A DNA stretch of 45,280 nt from JASHVB01 sp049522565. Lineage in GTDB: Bacteria > Pseudomonadota > Alphaproteobacteria > Acetobacterales > Acetobacteraceae. The DNA lies in assembly GCA_049522565.1 (NCBI GenBank), contig JBEKNT010000007.1:1-45280 (forward strand). Direction: 5' to 3'. Below the pieces are notes generated by a model. The model saw only the letters and a list, made by a program, of their open reading frames with translations. It ran no database searches and was not told the origin of the DNA. Both the position numbers and the translations under genes were made by a program. Positions 17,726 to 26,804 of the stretch are shown here, one piece after another. Every line of letters starts with the position of its first letter. Within the stretch, counting starts at the first letter, position 1.

Positions 17726-18133
17726 GGCTTGCTTATCGTCTCGGAATCGCAGCAAACCTGCTGTGTCGACCTTCGCGTCGCTCGATTGATCGGGACCCGG
17801 TCTGACGAGGTGCTCCGAGGCGCGCAAGACTGCTACATAATCCGCTGACCGAGCGGGGACCGCGGGACACCAGCACTCAGGTCGCCTGACAAGGTAGATC
17901 GCCCCGGGCGGGCGCCGCGGAGCAACCCAATGGAGAGCGCGCGAGCTGTCGCGGCTGCGCAGCACGACGGCAGTTCCGGGGCTTTGAGGCTGCGATCCGG
18001 GTCTCCTCCATTCGTGCCAAGGATGATCACAAATTTCGTGCCGGGGCATCTGAAAGCCGGCGCCGAGTGCCACATCAACCCCGCGCCTATCGCTCATTAG
18101 TCGCACGGTTCAACCAGCACCCGACGCCAAACC
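17726..18133. other. Unexplained 408-bp non-coding stretch between convergent operons
   Basis: The gap between the convergent prpD-like and racemase-like genes holds no frame with a ribosome site or a recognisable protein. Two overlapping minus-strand frames are open (about 80 and 146 codons), but their predicted peptides are rich in Arg, Pro and Ser, as expected for GC-rich non-coding DNA. A short stem CAGCA-AACC-TGCTG lies just after the prpD-like stop but has no T tract. It may contain the remains of a lost gene; I cannot identify one. Confidence 0.3.
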
Positions 18134-18880
18134 TCAAAAATCCTCGAGCAAGCGGCCCATGCCGCCGTTCTTGTCGGCGATGCCGGCGGTGCGCAGCGCG
18201 TGCCAGTAGGTCGCCGTATTGATGGCAATCACCGGCTTGCCGAGAAACAGCTCAGCCGCCGCTGCGAGTTTCACCATGCTCAGGTTGGTGCCGACCTGGA
18301 GAATGGCATCGATGTCCGGACCATCGAGTTCCAGCAGCTTGGCCCGCAGCACCTCCGGCGTGACTTCCGCGATGGCGGTCCAACTCGGGCATTGCAGACA
18401 CAGGTCGCGCACGACCTGAAAGCCGCTCTCCTCGAAATACCGGCGCACCTCGGTGTTCGCCACCGGGAAATACGGCGTGAGGAACGCGATCCGCTTGCCG
18501 TTGCCATAAGCCTCCAAAGCCGCCTTGCACGCGTGCGCGCCGATGCTGATCCGCACACCGGCCTCGCGCTCGACTTTTTCCTGAAACGCGGCGGCACCCG
18601 CCACGCCGTCGAAGAACGTCACCGCCGACATGCCCATCACCAGGTAATCCGGCTCACAGGTCATGACACTGCGCACGGCGTCGAGCACATTATTGCCGAT
18701 CAGCGTCGTGCCGGCCTTGAACGTTTCATTGCTGACCGCCTTGGCGTTCGGCGTGAAGATACGGCTGTAATGATTGGTAACGCCGGGCGGACGCATTGCC
18801 TCGAAATCCGGCTGCACCACCGTGTTGGTGGACGGGCCGATGACGCCGAATTTGGCCCGATACCCCAGTACGTCGCGCAT
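18134..18880 (-). CDS. Asp/Glu racemase superfamily protein (maleate isomerase/arylmalonate decarboxylase-like), catalytic Cys positions substituted
   Basis: 248 residues, the size of maleate cis-trans isomerases and arylmalonate decarboxylases. Fold markers are FGVIGPSTNTVVQPDFEAM at the N-terminus, IGAHACKAALEAYG in the middle and FLGKPVIAINTATYWHALR near the end. The two positions that carry catalytic Cys in maleate isomerases read YLVMGMSAVTFF and AILQVGTNLSM here, so neither Cys is present, and racemase or isomerase chemistry of the usual kind is doubtful. A strong GGAGG site precedes the ATG. Last gene of the thirteen-gene operon, 11 bp after the lyase gene. It may be a decarboxylase, a hydro-lyase or a binding protein of this fold. 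The fold assignment is good; the function is open. Confidence 0.8.
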   Translation of the reverse strand: MRDVLGYRAKFGVIGPSTNTVVQPDFEAMRPPGVTNHYSRIFTPNAKAVSNETFKAGTTLIGNNVLDAVRSVMTCEPDYLVMGMSAVTFFDGVAGAAAFQEKVEREAGVRISIGAHACKAALEAYGNGKRIAFLTPYFPVANTEVRRYFEESGFQVVRDLCLQCPSWTAIAEVTPEVLRAKLLELDGPDIDAILQVGTNLSMVKLAAAAELFLGKPVIAINTATYWHALRTAGIADKNGGMGRLLEDF

Positions 18881-18891
18881 CTCTGCCTCCC

Positions 18892-19776
18892 TTACTCTGC
18901 TGCCTTGGATTCATCGTCACGCGCCCAGCGGCGTTCGAAATCCCACACCTCGGGGAAGCCCATCAACGCGCAGATGCGGCCGAACCCGTAACTCTCCTGT
19001 GCCAGCAACGCCGTGCTATCGCCGTGTAGACGCAGATGGCCAAACACCCGCTCGGCCGCGGCGGCGACCGCGAGGAAGCCCACGGCGGGGTAGATCGCGA
19101 TGTCGTAACCGATCTGCTTCAGGCATGCTGCCGGCAACAGCGGAGTGCGGCCGCCTTCCACCATGTTGGCGAGCAGTGGGGCATCGATCTCCTGGCCGAT
19201 GCGCATCATCTCGTCTTCGCTCTCCGGACTTTCGACGAACACCACGTCCGCGCCCGCCCGGGCAAACGCCTGGCCGCGCGCGATCGCCTCGTCCAGCCCC
19301 AAGGTGGTGCGTGCATCGGTTCGCGCAACGATCAGAAAATCCGGCGACTTGCGGGCTTCGACAGCGACCTCGATCTTCAGGCACATGTCACGCACCGGAA
19401 TGACCCGGCGACCAGGCGTGTGGCCGCATTTCTTCGGCACCTCCTGATCCTCGATCTGGATGGCCGCGATGCCCGCCGCCTCGTAGCCCATGACGGTGTG
19501 ATGCACATTCAGCAGACCGCCATAACCGGTGTCGGCATCGGCGATCACCGGCGTCCGGCACGCCTGGGCGAAGCGCCCCATACGGGTCACCATGTCGGTA
19601 TAGGTCGCGATGCCGGCATCCGCGACCCCCAGATACGATGCGACGGTGCCGAACCCGGTTGCATACAGCGCCTGGAATCCCATGCCGTCGGCGACACGCG
19701 CCGAGATCATGTCGAAAATCCCCGGCGCCACGATGAAGCCTTCCTTGAGTGCCGTCTTCAGTCTTGCATCAGCCAT
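18892..19776 (-). CDS. Isocitrate lyase/PEP mutase family lyase
   Basis: 294-residue TIM-barrel lyase. VIADADTGYGG (77-87) carries the Mg2+/substrate Asp residues, and K-K-C-G-H (115-119) is the catalytic loop that separates lyases from PEP mutases. Residues after 120 (RVIPVRDMCLKIEVAVEAR) match the oxaloacetate decarboxylase/2,3-dimethylmalate lyase group. It lies 20 bp after the ATPase gene of system B and 11 bp before the racemase-fold gene. It is a second member of the family already seen at 10415-11380 but clearly divergent from it, so the two probably act on different 2-hydroxyacids. The likely products are pyruvate, or glyoxylate plus a short acid. Confidence 0.88.
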   Translation of the reverse strand: MADARLKTALKEGFIVAPGIFDMISARVADGMGFQALYATGFGTVASYLGVADAGIATYTDMVTRMGRFAQACRTPVIADADTGYGGLLNVHHTVMGYEAAGIAAIQIEDQEVPKKCGHTPGRRVIPVRDMCLKIEVAVEARKSPDFLIVARTDARTTLGLDEAIARGQAFARAGADVVFVESPESEDEMMRIGQEIDAPLLANMVEGGRTPLLPAACLKQIGYDIAIYPAVGFLAVAAAAERVFGHLRLHGDSTALLAQESYGFGRICALMGFPEVWDFERRWARDDESKAAE

Positions 19777-19796
19777 TCGTAGCTTCCTCCCCTGGT

Positions 19797-20615
19797 TTAA
19801 ACTTCTACTCGGACCTGCTCGCGTCGCCGCGGCACCGCATCCAACAGCCGTCGCGTGTAGTCATGCTTTGGGTTGCGCAACACTTCGTCCGGCACGCCAT
19901 GCTCGACAATGCGGCCGGCATGCATGACCGCCACGGATGAGCAAATATGATGCACCAACGCCAGGTCATGGCTGATGAACACCATCGTCAGTCCCAACCG
20001 GTCGCGCAGTTCGGTAAGCAGCAGCATGATCTGCGCCTGCAACGACACGTCCAGTGACGACACCGGTTCGTCGGCGACCAGCAGCTCGGGTCCCACCGCC
20101 AGCGCCCGTGCGATCGCCATGCGCTGTCGCTGGCCGCCGGAAAGCTGGTGCGGGAAGCGGTTGAGCAATCCGCTATCCAGCCCGACCTGCTTCAGCAGCA
20201 CGACAGATCGATCCATGCGCTGCGTACGTTGCACGCCGACCAGCGCAAGGCTTTCGCCCAGCAGATGGCCCACCGTCTTGCGCGGATTGAGCGACGACCC
20301 CGCATCCTGGAACACCATCTGCATGCGGCGGCGATACGGCCGCAACGCGGCGTCCGACAGTCCGGTCAGCACCGTACCATCAAACCGCACATCACCAGCC
20401 GTCGGCTGCTCCATTTGCAGGATGATGCGCGCCGTGGTCGATTTGCCACTGCCACTCTCGCCGACCAGGCCAAGCACGCCGCCACGTGGGACTGACAGAC
20501 TGACGTCGTCGAGCGCTTGATGCTCGCGCCGACGCCCCATCAGACGCTGCAGCATGGCCTGGTGCATCGGATAGGTCTTGCCGACACCGACAAGTTGCAG
20601 CAGCGGTGCGGTCAC
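19797..20615 (-). CDS. Dpp/Opp ABC transporter ATP-binding protein (DppF-type), system B
   Basis: 272-residue ATPase with Walker A GESGSGKST, signature LSGGQRQRM, Walker B LLVADEP and H-loop FISHDL, all intact. Translation should start at a GTG at 20615 that overlaps the upstream stop (GTGA); the longer frame only reads through the partner gene. It ends soon after the NPKHDYTRRLLDAVP segment and lacks the Cys-containing C-terminal extension that its counterpart in system A keeps, so it is a short-form DppF. It partners with the 20612-21595 product. Confidence 0.91.
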   Translation of the reverse strand: MTAPLLQLVGVGKTYPMHQAMLQRLMGRRREHQALDDVSLSVPRGGVLGLVGESGSGKSTTARIILQMEQPTAGDVRFDGTVLTGLSDAALRPYRRRMQMVFQDAGSSLNPRKTVGHLLGESLALVGVQRTQRMDRSVVLLKQVGLDSGLLNRFPHQLSGGQRQRMAIARALAVGPELLVADEPVSSLDVSLQAQIMLLLTELRDRLGLTMVFISHDLALVHHICSSVAVMHAGRIVEHGVPDEVLRNPKHDYTRRLLDAVPRRREQVRVEV

Positions 20616-21595
20616 GGAACGGGATTCCAGCAGGCCACGCGATGTCCATCCGGCGCCCCCGGCACCGACGCCTCCCACATCACCAGCGGGGGGCGCTGCG
20701 TGGCGCAGCGATCCAGACGCATGGCGCAGCGCGGCCCAAACGGACAGCCGTCGCCCAATTCCCCCGGCACCGGAGAGGCACCCAGAATCGGCTGCAAGTC
20801 GCCGGCGCGATCGCTCAGCCGCGGCACGCATTCGACCAAAGCCCGTGTGTAGGGCTGCTTCGGCGCGTCGAACAGCGTGCCGACCGGGCCGTCCTCCATC
20901 ACCATGCCGCCATACAGCACGATGGCACGGTCGCAGATCTGGGCCATCAGGTCGAGATTGTGGGTGATGAACAGCAGCCCGAGTCCCAGCCGGCGCCGCA
21001 GATCATGCAGCAAGGTCACGATCTGCGCCTGCACCGTGACATCCAGCGCCGTCGTCGGCTCGTCGGCGATCAGCAGCCGCGGGCGGCAGGCGACCGCCAT
21101 GGCAATCAACACGCGCTGGCGCATGCCGCCGGAGAACTGATGTGGATATTGCCCGAGCCGCTCGGCAGCATTGCGAATGCCCACCAGCTCAAGGGTTTCT
21201 ACAGCGACGTCACGCGCCGCGCGGGCGGAGACGCGCCGATGCGCTCGCACGACATCGGTCAATTGCACACCGATCGGAAATACCGGATTGAGGCCGGACA
21301 GCGCATCCTGGAAGACGATCGATATCGTCCCGCCGCGCAGCCGCCGCATCGCTGGCTCGTCCGCCTGCGTCAGGTCCTGGCCGTTCAGGCGCACGCTACC
21401 CCCGACGATCCGGCCGGGCGGGCGCAGCAGGCGTAGAATGGCGAGCGCCGTCTGGCTCTTGCCCGATCCGCTTTCGCCGACCAGCCCGACGGCTTCCCCT
21501 GCCTCCACCGTGAAACTGACGCCACGCACCACCTCGACCATGCGCCCGCCGATGGGAAAGCCGACGCGCAGATCGTCGATTTCAAGCAACGCCAT
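20612..21595 (-). CDS. Dpp/Opp ABC transporter ATP-binding protein (DppD-type), system B
   Basis: 327-residue ATPase with Walker A GESGSGKS, signature FSGGMRQRV, Walker B LIADEPTTALD and H-loop FITHNL. The C-terminal extension with GDGCPFGPRC is present. Its ATG lies one base after the stop of the DppC-type permease gene, and its stop overlaps the GTG of the next ATPase. Together they form the heterodimeric motor of system B. Confidence 0.93.
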   Translation of the reverse strand: MALLEIDDLRVGFPIGGRMVEVVRGVSFTVEAGEAVGLVGESGSGKSQTALAILRLLRPPGRIVGGSVRLNGQDLTQADEPAMRRLRGGTISIVFQDALSGLNPVFPIGVQLTDVVRAHRRVSARAARDVAVETLELVGIRNAAERLGQYPHQFSGGMRQRVLIAMAVACRPRLLIADEPTTALDVTVQAQIVTLLHDLRRRLGLGLLFITHNLDLMAQICDRAIVLYGGMVMEDGPVGTLFDAPKQPYTRALVECVPRLSDRAGDLQPILGASPVPGELGDGCPFGPRCAMRLDRCATQRPPLVMWEASVPGAPDGHRVACWNPVP

Positions 21596-21596
21596 G

Positions 21597-22493
21597 TCAG
21601 ACCACCAGCCGTCCGGCGCCGGCCGATTTGCGCGGGTCGAGCGTGTCCCGCAGCGCGTCGCCCAGAAGATTGAAGCCGATCACGGTGATCGAGATCGCCA
21701 GGCCCGGGAACACATAGGTCCACCAGGCGCCGGAGTAGATGAACTGGCGTGCATCGGCCAGCATGTTTCCCCAGCTTGGCGCCGGCGGCTCGACGCCCAG
21801 CCCAACGAACGACAGCGACGCCTCCACCACGATGCCGACCGCAATCAGCAACGTCGCCTGCACGATCACCGGCGACAGGCTGTTCGGCAGCACGTCGCCG
21901 AGCATGACCGGCCACAGCCCGGCGCCTTGCAGCCGGCGCGCCTTCACGTAGTCGGCCCGCGCCTCTAGCAACGCCGCGCCATACGCCACGCGCGCCAGCG
22001 GCGGCATGTACAGGATGCCGACCAGCAGCACGATCTTGCTCTCGTTGGGCAGGGTCCAGCCGCCGAGCTGAACCGGCCCGACACCGACGATCCCGACGAT
22101 CGCTATGGCCCAGATCAGCAACGGAATCGAGGCCAGTCCGTCCATGCAGCGCATCGCGACCTGTTCCCAGAGGCCGCGGATCACCGCGGAGGTAAGGCCG
22201 AGGGTCACGCCGCCCAATGTGCCGATCACAACCGCAAGCAATCCGACCGCCAACGACGGCCGGGCGCCCCAGATCAGCCGGCTGAGGATGTCGCGTCCGT
22301 CCTGGTCGGTTCCCAGCCAATGCGCGGCACTCGGGGGCAGCAGCTTGGCGCCGAGATCGACCGCCAGCGGGTCATGCGGTGCCAGCACCGGTGCGGCGAT
22401 CGCCACCAGCACCACGATACACACGATAAGCCCGCCGGCGCGTCCCGCCGGACGCCGCGCGATGGCACCCACCATGGCGAGCCGGCTGGTCAT
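21597..22493 (-). CDS. Dpp/Opp ABC transporter permease (DppC-type), system B
   Basis: 298-residue inner-membrane permease. A first span at about 20-42 is followed by HWLGTDQDGRDILSR, the DppC motif, and five further spans. The EAA loop reads ARRLQGAGLWPVMLGDVLPN, less regular than in system A at the Ala-rich start. Its ATG overlaps the DppB-type stop (ATGA). The frame is open far upstream, but that part lies over the DppB-type gene and is not coding. Confidence 0.92.
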   Translation of the reverse strand: MTSRLAMVGAIARRPAGRAGGLIVCIVVLVAIAAPVLAPHDPLAVDLGAKLLPPSAAHWLGTDQDGRDILSRLIWGARPSLAVGLLAVVIGTLGGVTLGLTSAVIRGLWEQVAMRCMDGLASIPLLIWAIAIVGIVGVGPVQLGGWTLPNESKIVLLVGILYMPPLARVAYGAALLEARADYVKARRLQGAGLWPVMLGDVLPNSLSPVIVQATLLIAVGIVVEASLSFVGLGVEPPAPSWGNMLADARQFIYSGAWWTYVFPGLAISITVIGFNLLGDALRDTLDPRKSAGAGRLVV

Positions 22494-23428
22494 TTGGCCA
22501 GCCGCGGATCGAGCAAACGGTAGAGCATGTCGGCCACGAGATTGGCCACCAGAAACAGCGCGGTAATCACCAGCACGATGTCGAGAATGACGATGTAGTC
22601 GCGCCGGATGATGGCATTCAGCAATGCGCGCGACATGCCGGCGATGTTGAAGACATGCTCGACGATCAGCGCCCAGCCGAACATGTAGCCGAACGACATT
22701 GCGGACACCGTAACGATCGGGCTCAGCGCATTGCGCAGCACGTAGATCATGAGCCGGCTGCGCGACAGGCCCATCGCCCGCGAGACCCGCACATGGTCGG
22801 CCAGCAGCACGTCGCTCACGCTCGATCGCGTCATGCGGCTGATGATGGCAACGTAATACAGCCCGAGCGCCATGGCGGGCAGCACCATCGCGCGCAGATG
22901 GGCGGCGGCGCCGTCGGTCCATGGCACGTTGCCACCGGCGGGAAACCAGCCAAGCTGGATCGCACCCCAGGAAATCAGCATGAGGCCCAGCCAGAAACTC
23001 GGGATCGAGACACCCAAGGTCGCAATCGCGCGGGCGGACTGGTCGATCCACCGATCCTCATACAAAGCCGAGACGATCCCCAGCGGTACCGAGATCGCCA
23101 GCGCCAGCAGAAACGCCCACAGCACCAGTTCCACGGTGACCGGCAAGGTCTGCGCCAGAGTTCGCGAGATCGCCGTGTCGTCAACCAGCGAGCGGCCCAG
23201 CCGGCCGCGCAACGCATTCCCCGCCCAGCTCAGATATTGCGCGACGACCGGCCGATCCAGCCCGTTGTCATGGTTGAACTCGGCAACATCCGCCTCGGAC
23301 GCATCCATGCCCAGCACGACCCGCGCCGGCGAGACCGGGATGGCATGCACCAGCGCGAACAGCACCATGCTGACCATGACCAGCACTCCGACCGAGCCGA
23401 TCAGCCGGTTGAGAAAGGCCCACAGCAA
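22490..23428 (-). CDS. Dpp/Opp ABC transporter permease (DppB-type), system B
   Basis: 312-residue permease with the DppB pattern: an N-terminal span, HAIPVSPA in place of the usual IPGDPA, NGLDRPVVAQYLSW, and the EAA loop SRAMGLSRSRLMIYVLRN. The first usable codon is a TTG three bases after the binding-protein stop; a downstream start would remove part of the first span, so I keep the rare TTG. It ends with an ATGA overlap into the DppC-type gene. Confidence 0.9.
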   Translation of the reverse strand: MLWAFLNRLIGSVGVLVMVSMVLFALVHAIPVSPARVVLGMDASEADVAEFNHDNGLDRPVVAQYLSWAGNALRGRLGRSLVDDTAISRTLAQTLPVTVELVLWAFLLALAISVPLGIVSALYEDRWIDQSARAIATLGVSIPSFWLGLMLISWGAIQLGWFPAGGNVPWTDGAAAHLRAMVLPAMALGLYYVAIISRMTRSSVSDVLLADHVRVSRAMGLSRSRLMIYVLRNALSPIVTVSAMSFGYMFGWALIVEHVFNIAGMSRALLNAIIRRDYIVILDIVLVITALFLVANLVADMLYRLLDPRLAK

Positions 23429-23431
23429 GGT

Positions 23432-24976
23432 TCAGCTCACGCTCACATCGCGCACCCAGATGGTCAGGCCGGTGTTCGGTCTGAACCCTTGCACCCGGTC
23501 GCGCCAGGCATTGGCGACCACGACAAAGCCGAGCCAGATGTTGGGGCAATCCGCGGCAAGGATGTCCTGGATCTTCTTCAACACCGGATCGAGCCGGGCG
23601 GCATCGGTGTAGCGGTAGCTTTCCTGGATGGCCGCGTCCAAGGCAGGGTTGGTATAGCCGGAGGATTTGGACATCAGCTGGCCGGCGGTATAGCAGAGCT
23701 GGATGATGAAGGTCGGGTCGCTCGGCGCCATCAAGGGCAGCAGCGAGGCGACCTGGGTGCCGCCGATATCGCGTGTCAGGATCTGCGGCTGTTCCATGAG
23801 TGTGATTTTGACCGTGATCCCGGCCGCGGCGAGCTGCGACTGCATGACGACCGCCGCGTCCTTGGCGTCGAACAGATAGGGGATCGCCGGGACGAGCAAT
23901 TCGAACTCCGGCTTGTCGGCGTATTTCGATTTGGCGAGAAACTCCTTCGCGCGTGCCAGATCGAAGCCGTTGGCGCGGTCGGCGTCGGCGTTGAAATATG
24001 AGGTGCCGGTCGGCGCTGGTGTCGCCGTGGGGTCGAGCAGACCGTAGAACACGTCCTTGGCGATGGTCTTCCGGTCGATCGCGCAGGACACCGCCTTGCG
24101 GAAATTCACGTCGTCGAACGGCGGCCGGTGTGTGTTGGTCTGCATGAACCACATGCCGCCGAGGGCGACCTTGCTGCCGGTCTTGACCCCGGGCGTGGTC
24201 TGCAGCCGGACGAAATCGCGCGGCGGCGGCGCGCTGATGATGTCGGCCTGACCGGTCATCAGATAGGCCAGCCGCGTCGCATCCTCCGGCACGATGCGGG
24301 CGATCACGCGGTCCCACGCCGGCACGCCAGGGCGCCAGTAGTTGGGATTGCGTTTCAACTCGATCTGCGCATCCGGCTGCCAGTTCACGAATATGCCGGG
24401 GCCGGTGCCGACGCCCACCGGGGCGCTTTTAAAGACGTCGTCCCCCATCGCCTCGCGGCTGCCCTTCGGAAAGATGCCCATGAACTTCGTCATGTATTGC
24501 AGCCATGGACGGTACGGATGCTTCAGCGTGAACACGATCCGCGTCGGGGTCTCGATGTGGATGCTATCGATCGGCGAGAACAGGGTGCGGCGGATCGACT
24601 TGTTCTTCGGGTCAAGCATGTACTCGTAGGAGTATTTCACGTCCTCGGCGGTGAATTTCTGGCCGTTGTGAAATGTGACGTCGTCGCGCAAATCGAACGT
24701 GAAGGTCAACGCATCGTCCGACACGGTCGGCATGGCGCGGGCAAGGCACGGCACGGGGTTGCCGTCCAGATCGACCTCCAGCAGGTTCTCGAACACGGCA
24801 TTGCTGATCGCCATGGCGTCATGGTTCGAGATCTGGATCGGGTCGAGCGTCGTCGGGTTGTTGGGCAATGCGATGGTCAGCGTCTTGTCGGCGCCGAGAG
24901 CGATGTGGGGGTCGAGCAAACCGAGCCCCGCGGCGACAATACCTGCGCGTACCAGCTCACGTCGGTTCAGCGTCAT
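23432..24976 (-). CDS. Periplasmic solute-binding protein, SBP family 5, system B
   Basis: 514-residue receptor of system B. A Tat-like N-terminus (LNRRELVRAGIVAAGLGLLD) precedes the mature domain. Family features are PTTLDPIQISNHDA, DLRDDVTFHNGQKFTAEDVKYS and, near residue 280, the stretch describing the first strand of lobe II (PPFDDVNFRKAV). Encoded 13 bp after the fused ATPase gene of system C, so systems C and B form one transcription unit. The substrate is not evident: SBP family 5 covers peptides, nickel chelates, opines, glutathione and plant amides. Confidence 0.92.
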   Translation of the reverse strand: MTLNRRELVRAGIVAAGLGLLDPHIALGADKTLTIALPNNPTTLDPIQISNHDAMAISNAVFENLLEVDLDGNPVPCLARAMPTVSDDALTFTFDLRDDVTFHNGQKFTAEDVKYSYEYMLDPKNKSIRRTLFSPIDSIHIETPTRIVFTLKHPYRPWLQYMTKFMGIFPKGSREAMGDDVFKSAPVGVGTGPGIFVNWQPDAQIELKRNPNYWRPGVPAWDRVIARIVPEDATRLAYLMTGQADIISAPPPRDFVRLQTTPGVKTGSKVALGGMWFMQTNTHRPPFDDVNFRKAVSCAIDRKTIAKDVFYGLLDPTATPAPTGTSYFNADADRANGFDLARAKEFLAKSKYADKPEFELLVPAIPYLFDAKDAAVVMQSQLAAAGITVKITLMEQPQILTRDIGGTQVASLLPLMAPSDPTFIIQLCYTAGQLMSKSSGYTNPALDAAIQESYRYTDAARLDPVLKKIQDILAADCPNIWLGFVVVANAWRDRVQGFRPNTGLTIWVRDVSVS

Positions 24977-24989
24977 GATGCAATGTTCC

Positions 24990-26804
24990 TCATGCGGCGA
25001 CAGTGTTTTGAAGTACCCGGCCCGGCGGCCGGTCCGGGATTGGGATCAGGCCGGCGCGAACGGCCGCCGGGGTACAGCGAACCCTGCCCCCGTCGGCAAA
25101 CTCGTACAGCGGCTGCGGCGTGGTGCGGCAGGATGCGACCGCCTCCGGACAGCGCCCGGCGAGATAGCAGCCGGGGGGAAGATCGATCGGGCTGGGGATC
25201 TCGCCAACCAGGCCGGCGCCCGGCACGCGGTCGACGCGCCGACGGCCAGGGTCGGGCGCCAGATGGGCCGCCAGCAGCGCCTTTGCATAGGGATGCCGCG
25301 GCGCCTGAAACACTTGCTCGCGCGCGCCCAGCTCGACGATCTGGCCGAGATACATGACGGCCACGCGATGGCTCAATTGCTCCACCGTATTGAGATCGTG
25401 CGAGATGAACAGATACGACATGCCCAGCCGCGCCTGCAGTTCGCGCAGCAATGCCACGATCCCCACACGCGCCATCGGGGTCAGCGCGGAGGTCGGTTCA
25501 TCGAGCACGATCAAGGCCGGATCCGCAGCGATGGCGCGGGCGATGCCGACCCGCTGCTGCGCTCCCGCACTCAATCCACGCGGGCGAAGCTTTGCCACCG
25601 CGGGGTCGAGACCCACCAGGGTCAGCAGTTCCGCGATGCGGCCTGGATCGGGCCGCAGCAATGCCTCGCTCACAATCCTGCTCACCGACCAGCGCGGGTC
25701 AAGCGCATCCAGCGGATCCTGGAAGACGATCTGAATGCGTCGGCGGGTGCTGCGCAAATCATGCGGGGTAGCGCGCAGCAGGTCCTTCCCCTCGAACACC
25801 ACCTCGCCGGCATCCGCATCGAGCAGACGCAGCAGGCAACGCCCGACCGTGGTCTTGCCGGAGCCGCTTTCACCGACCAGCCCCAGCGTTTCGCCGCGGC
25901 CGATCGCGAGATCCACGCGATCGACCGCCTGCAGCGTCTTGCCGGAGCCGCGCAGCCGGAAATTCTTGGACAGGCCCCGCACCGCCAGCAGCTCGGCCGG
26001 TGCGGTGGGGAGCGGTGGTGGCGGCGCATGCGCAAGCGACAGCAGGCTGCGGCTATAGCTGTCGCGCGGGGCGGCGAAGAATGCCGCCGGCAGGTCGCTT
26101 GCGACAATGCGCCCTTCCTGCATCACCAGCACGCGGTCGCAATAATTAGCGATAATGCCGAGGTCCTGCGTCATCAGCAGCACGGCGGACCCGGCCGCGC
26201 GTGACGTCCGGGAAAGTTCGTCGAGAAACTGTGCCTGGATGGTCACGTCGAGCCCGCTGGTCGGCTCGTCGGCCACCAGCAGGCGGGGACCAGCGCCCGT
26301 CGCCATCGCGATGAGCACGCGCTGCGCCATGCCGCCGCTGATCTCGTGCGGATAGGAATGGGCGCGGCGTTCCGGATCGTTGAGGCCGAGTTGCCGCAGC
26401 AATCCGACCGCGCGGCCGGTCGCCTGCGCCGACGACAGCGTCAGATGCGCACGCAGCACCGATCGGATCTGGCGGCCCACCGTGTGCAGCGGGCTGAGCG
26501 AGCCACGGGGATTCTGCACGATCAGGCCGATCTGCCGGCCGCGCCGCGCCCGACGCTCAGCCTCGGGAAGCTGCAGCAGATCGACCCCTTCGATCGTGAC
26601 GCTGCCGCCGAGGATGCGTCCGGGCTGGCGGACCAGGCCAAGCAGCGCCAGGCCCAGGGTGGATTTGCCGCTGCCGGAATCCCCGGTCAGGCCGACGATC
26701 TCGCCCGGCGCGATGTCGAACGACACGTCGCACACGGCGGGGATGCCGCGAAAGCCGACGGACAGGCCACGCACCGACAGGATTGGTGCGAGGTCACCTG
26801 GCAT
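24990..26804 (-). CDS. Fused double ABC ATPase of Dpp/Opp type (DppD-DppF fusion), system C, with one degenerate ATP site
   Basis: 604 residues holding two complete nucleotide-binding domains. NBD1 (about 8-260): Walker A GDSGSGKST 41-49, signature ISGGM 155-159, Walker B LLVADE 175-180, but the switch His is replaced by Q213 (LLMTQDL). NBD2 (about 280-530): Walker A GESGSGKTT 311-319, signature changed to LSAGA (411-415), Walker B LIVLDEP, D-loop SALT in place of SALD, H-loop His469 intact. The C-terminus keeps the PPGCYLAGRC extension. Each ATP site uses the Walker motifs of one half and the signature of the other, so both main changes fall in the same composite site and the other site is canonical. 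I start it at the ATG at 26804, overlapping the DppC-type gene by 11 bp. Confidence 0.92.
   Translation of the reverse strand: MPGDLAPILSVRGLSVGFRGIPAVCDVSFDIAPGEIVGLTGDSGSGKSTLGLALLGLVRQPGRILGGSVTIEGVDLLQLPEAERRARRGRQIGLIVQNPRGSLSPLHTVGRQIRSVLRAHLTLSSAQATGRAVGLLRQLGLNDPERRAHSYPHEISGGMAQRVLIAMATGAGPRLLVADEPTSGLDVTIQAQFLDELSRTSRAAGSAVLLMTQDLGIIANYCDRVLVMQEGRIVASDLPAAFFAAPRDSYSRSLLSLAHAPPPPLPTAPAELLAVRGLSKNFRLRGSGKTLQAVDRVDLAIGRGETLGLVGESGSGKTTVGRCLLRLLDADAGEVVFEGKDLLRATPHDLRSTRRRIQIVFQDPLDALDPRWSVSRIVSEALLRPDPGRIAELLTLVGLDPAVAKLRPRGLSAGAQQRVGIARAIAADPALIVLDEPTSALTPMARVGIVALLRELQARLGMSYLFISHDLNTVEQLSHRVAVMYLGQIVELGAREQVFQAPRHPYAKALLAAHLAPDPGRRRVDRVPGAGLVGEIPSPIDLPPGCYLAGRCPEAVASCRTTPQPLYEFADGGRVRCTPAAVRAGLIPIPDRPPGRVLQNTVAA

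Noticed and set aside
17833..18106. Small minus-strand gene in the 17726-18133 gap
   Set aside because: No ribosome site, two competing overlapping frames, and a composition typical of non-coding GC-rich DNA.
18134..19776. A nicotinate or maleamate pathway (NicF, NicE) formed by the isochorismatase-like and maleate-isomerase-like genes
   Set aside because: The isomerase-like protein lacks both catalytic cysteines, and no nicotinate hydroxylase or ring-opening dioxygenase of that pathway is present.
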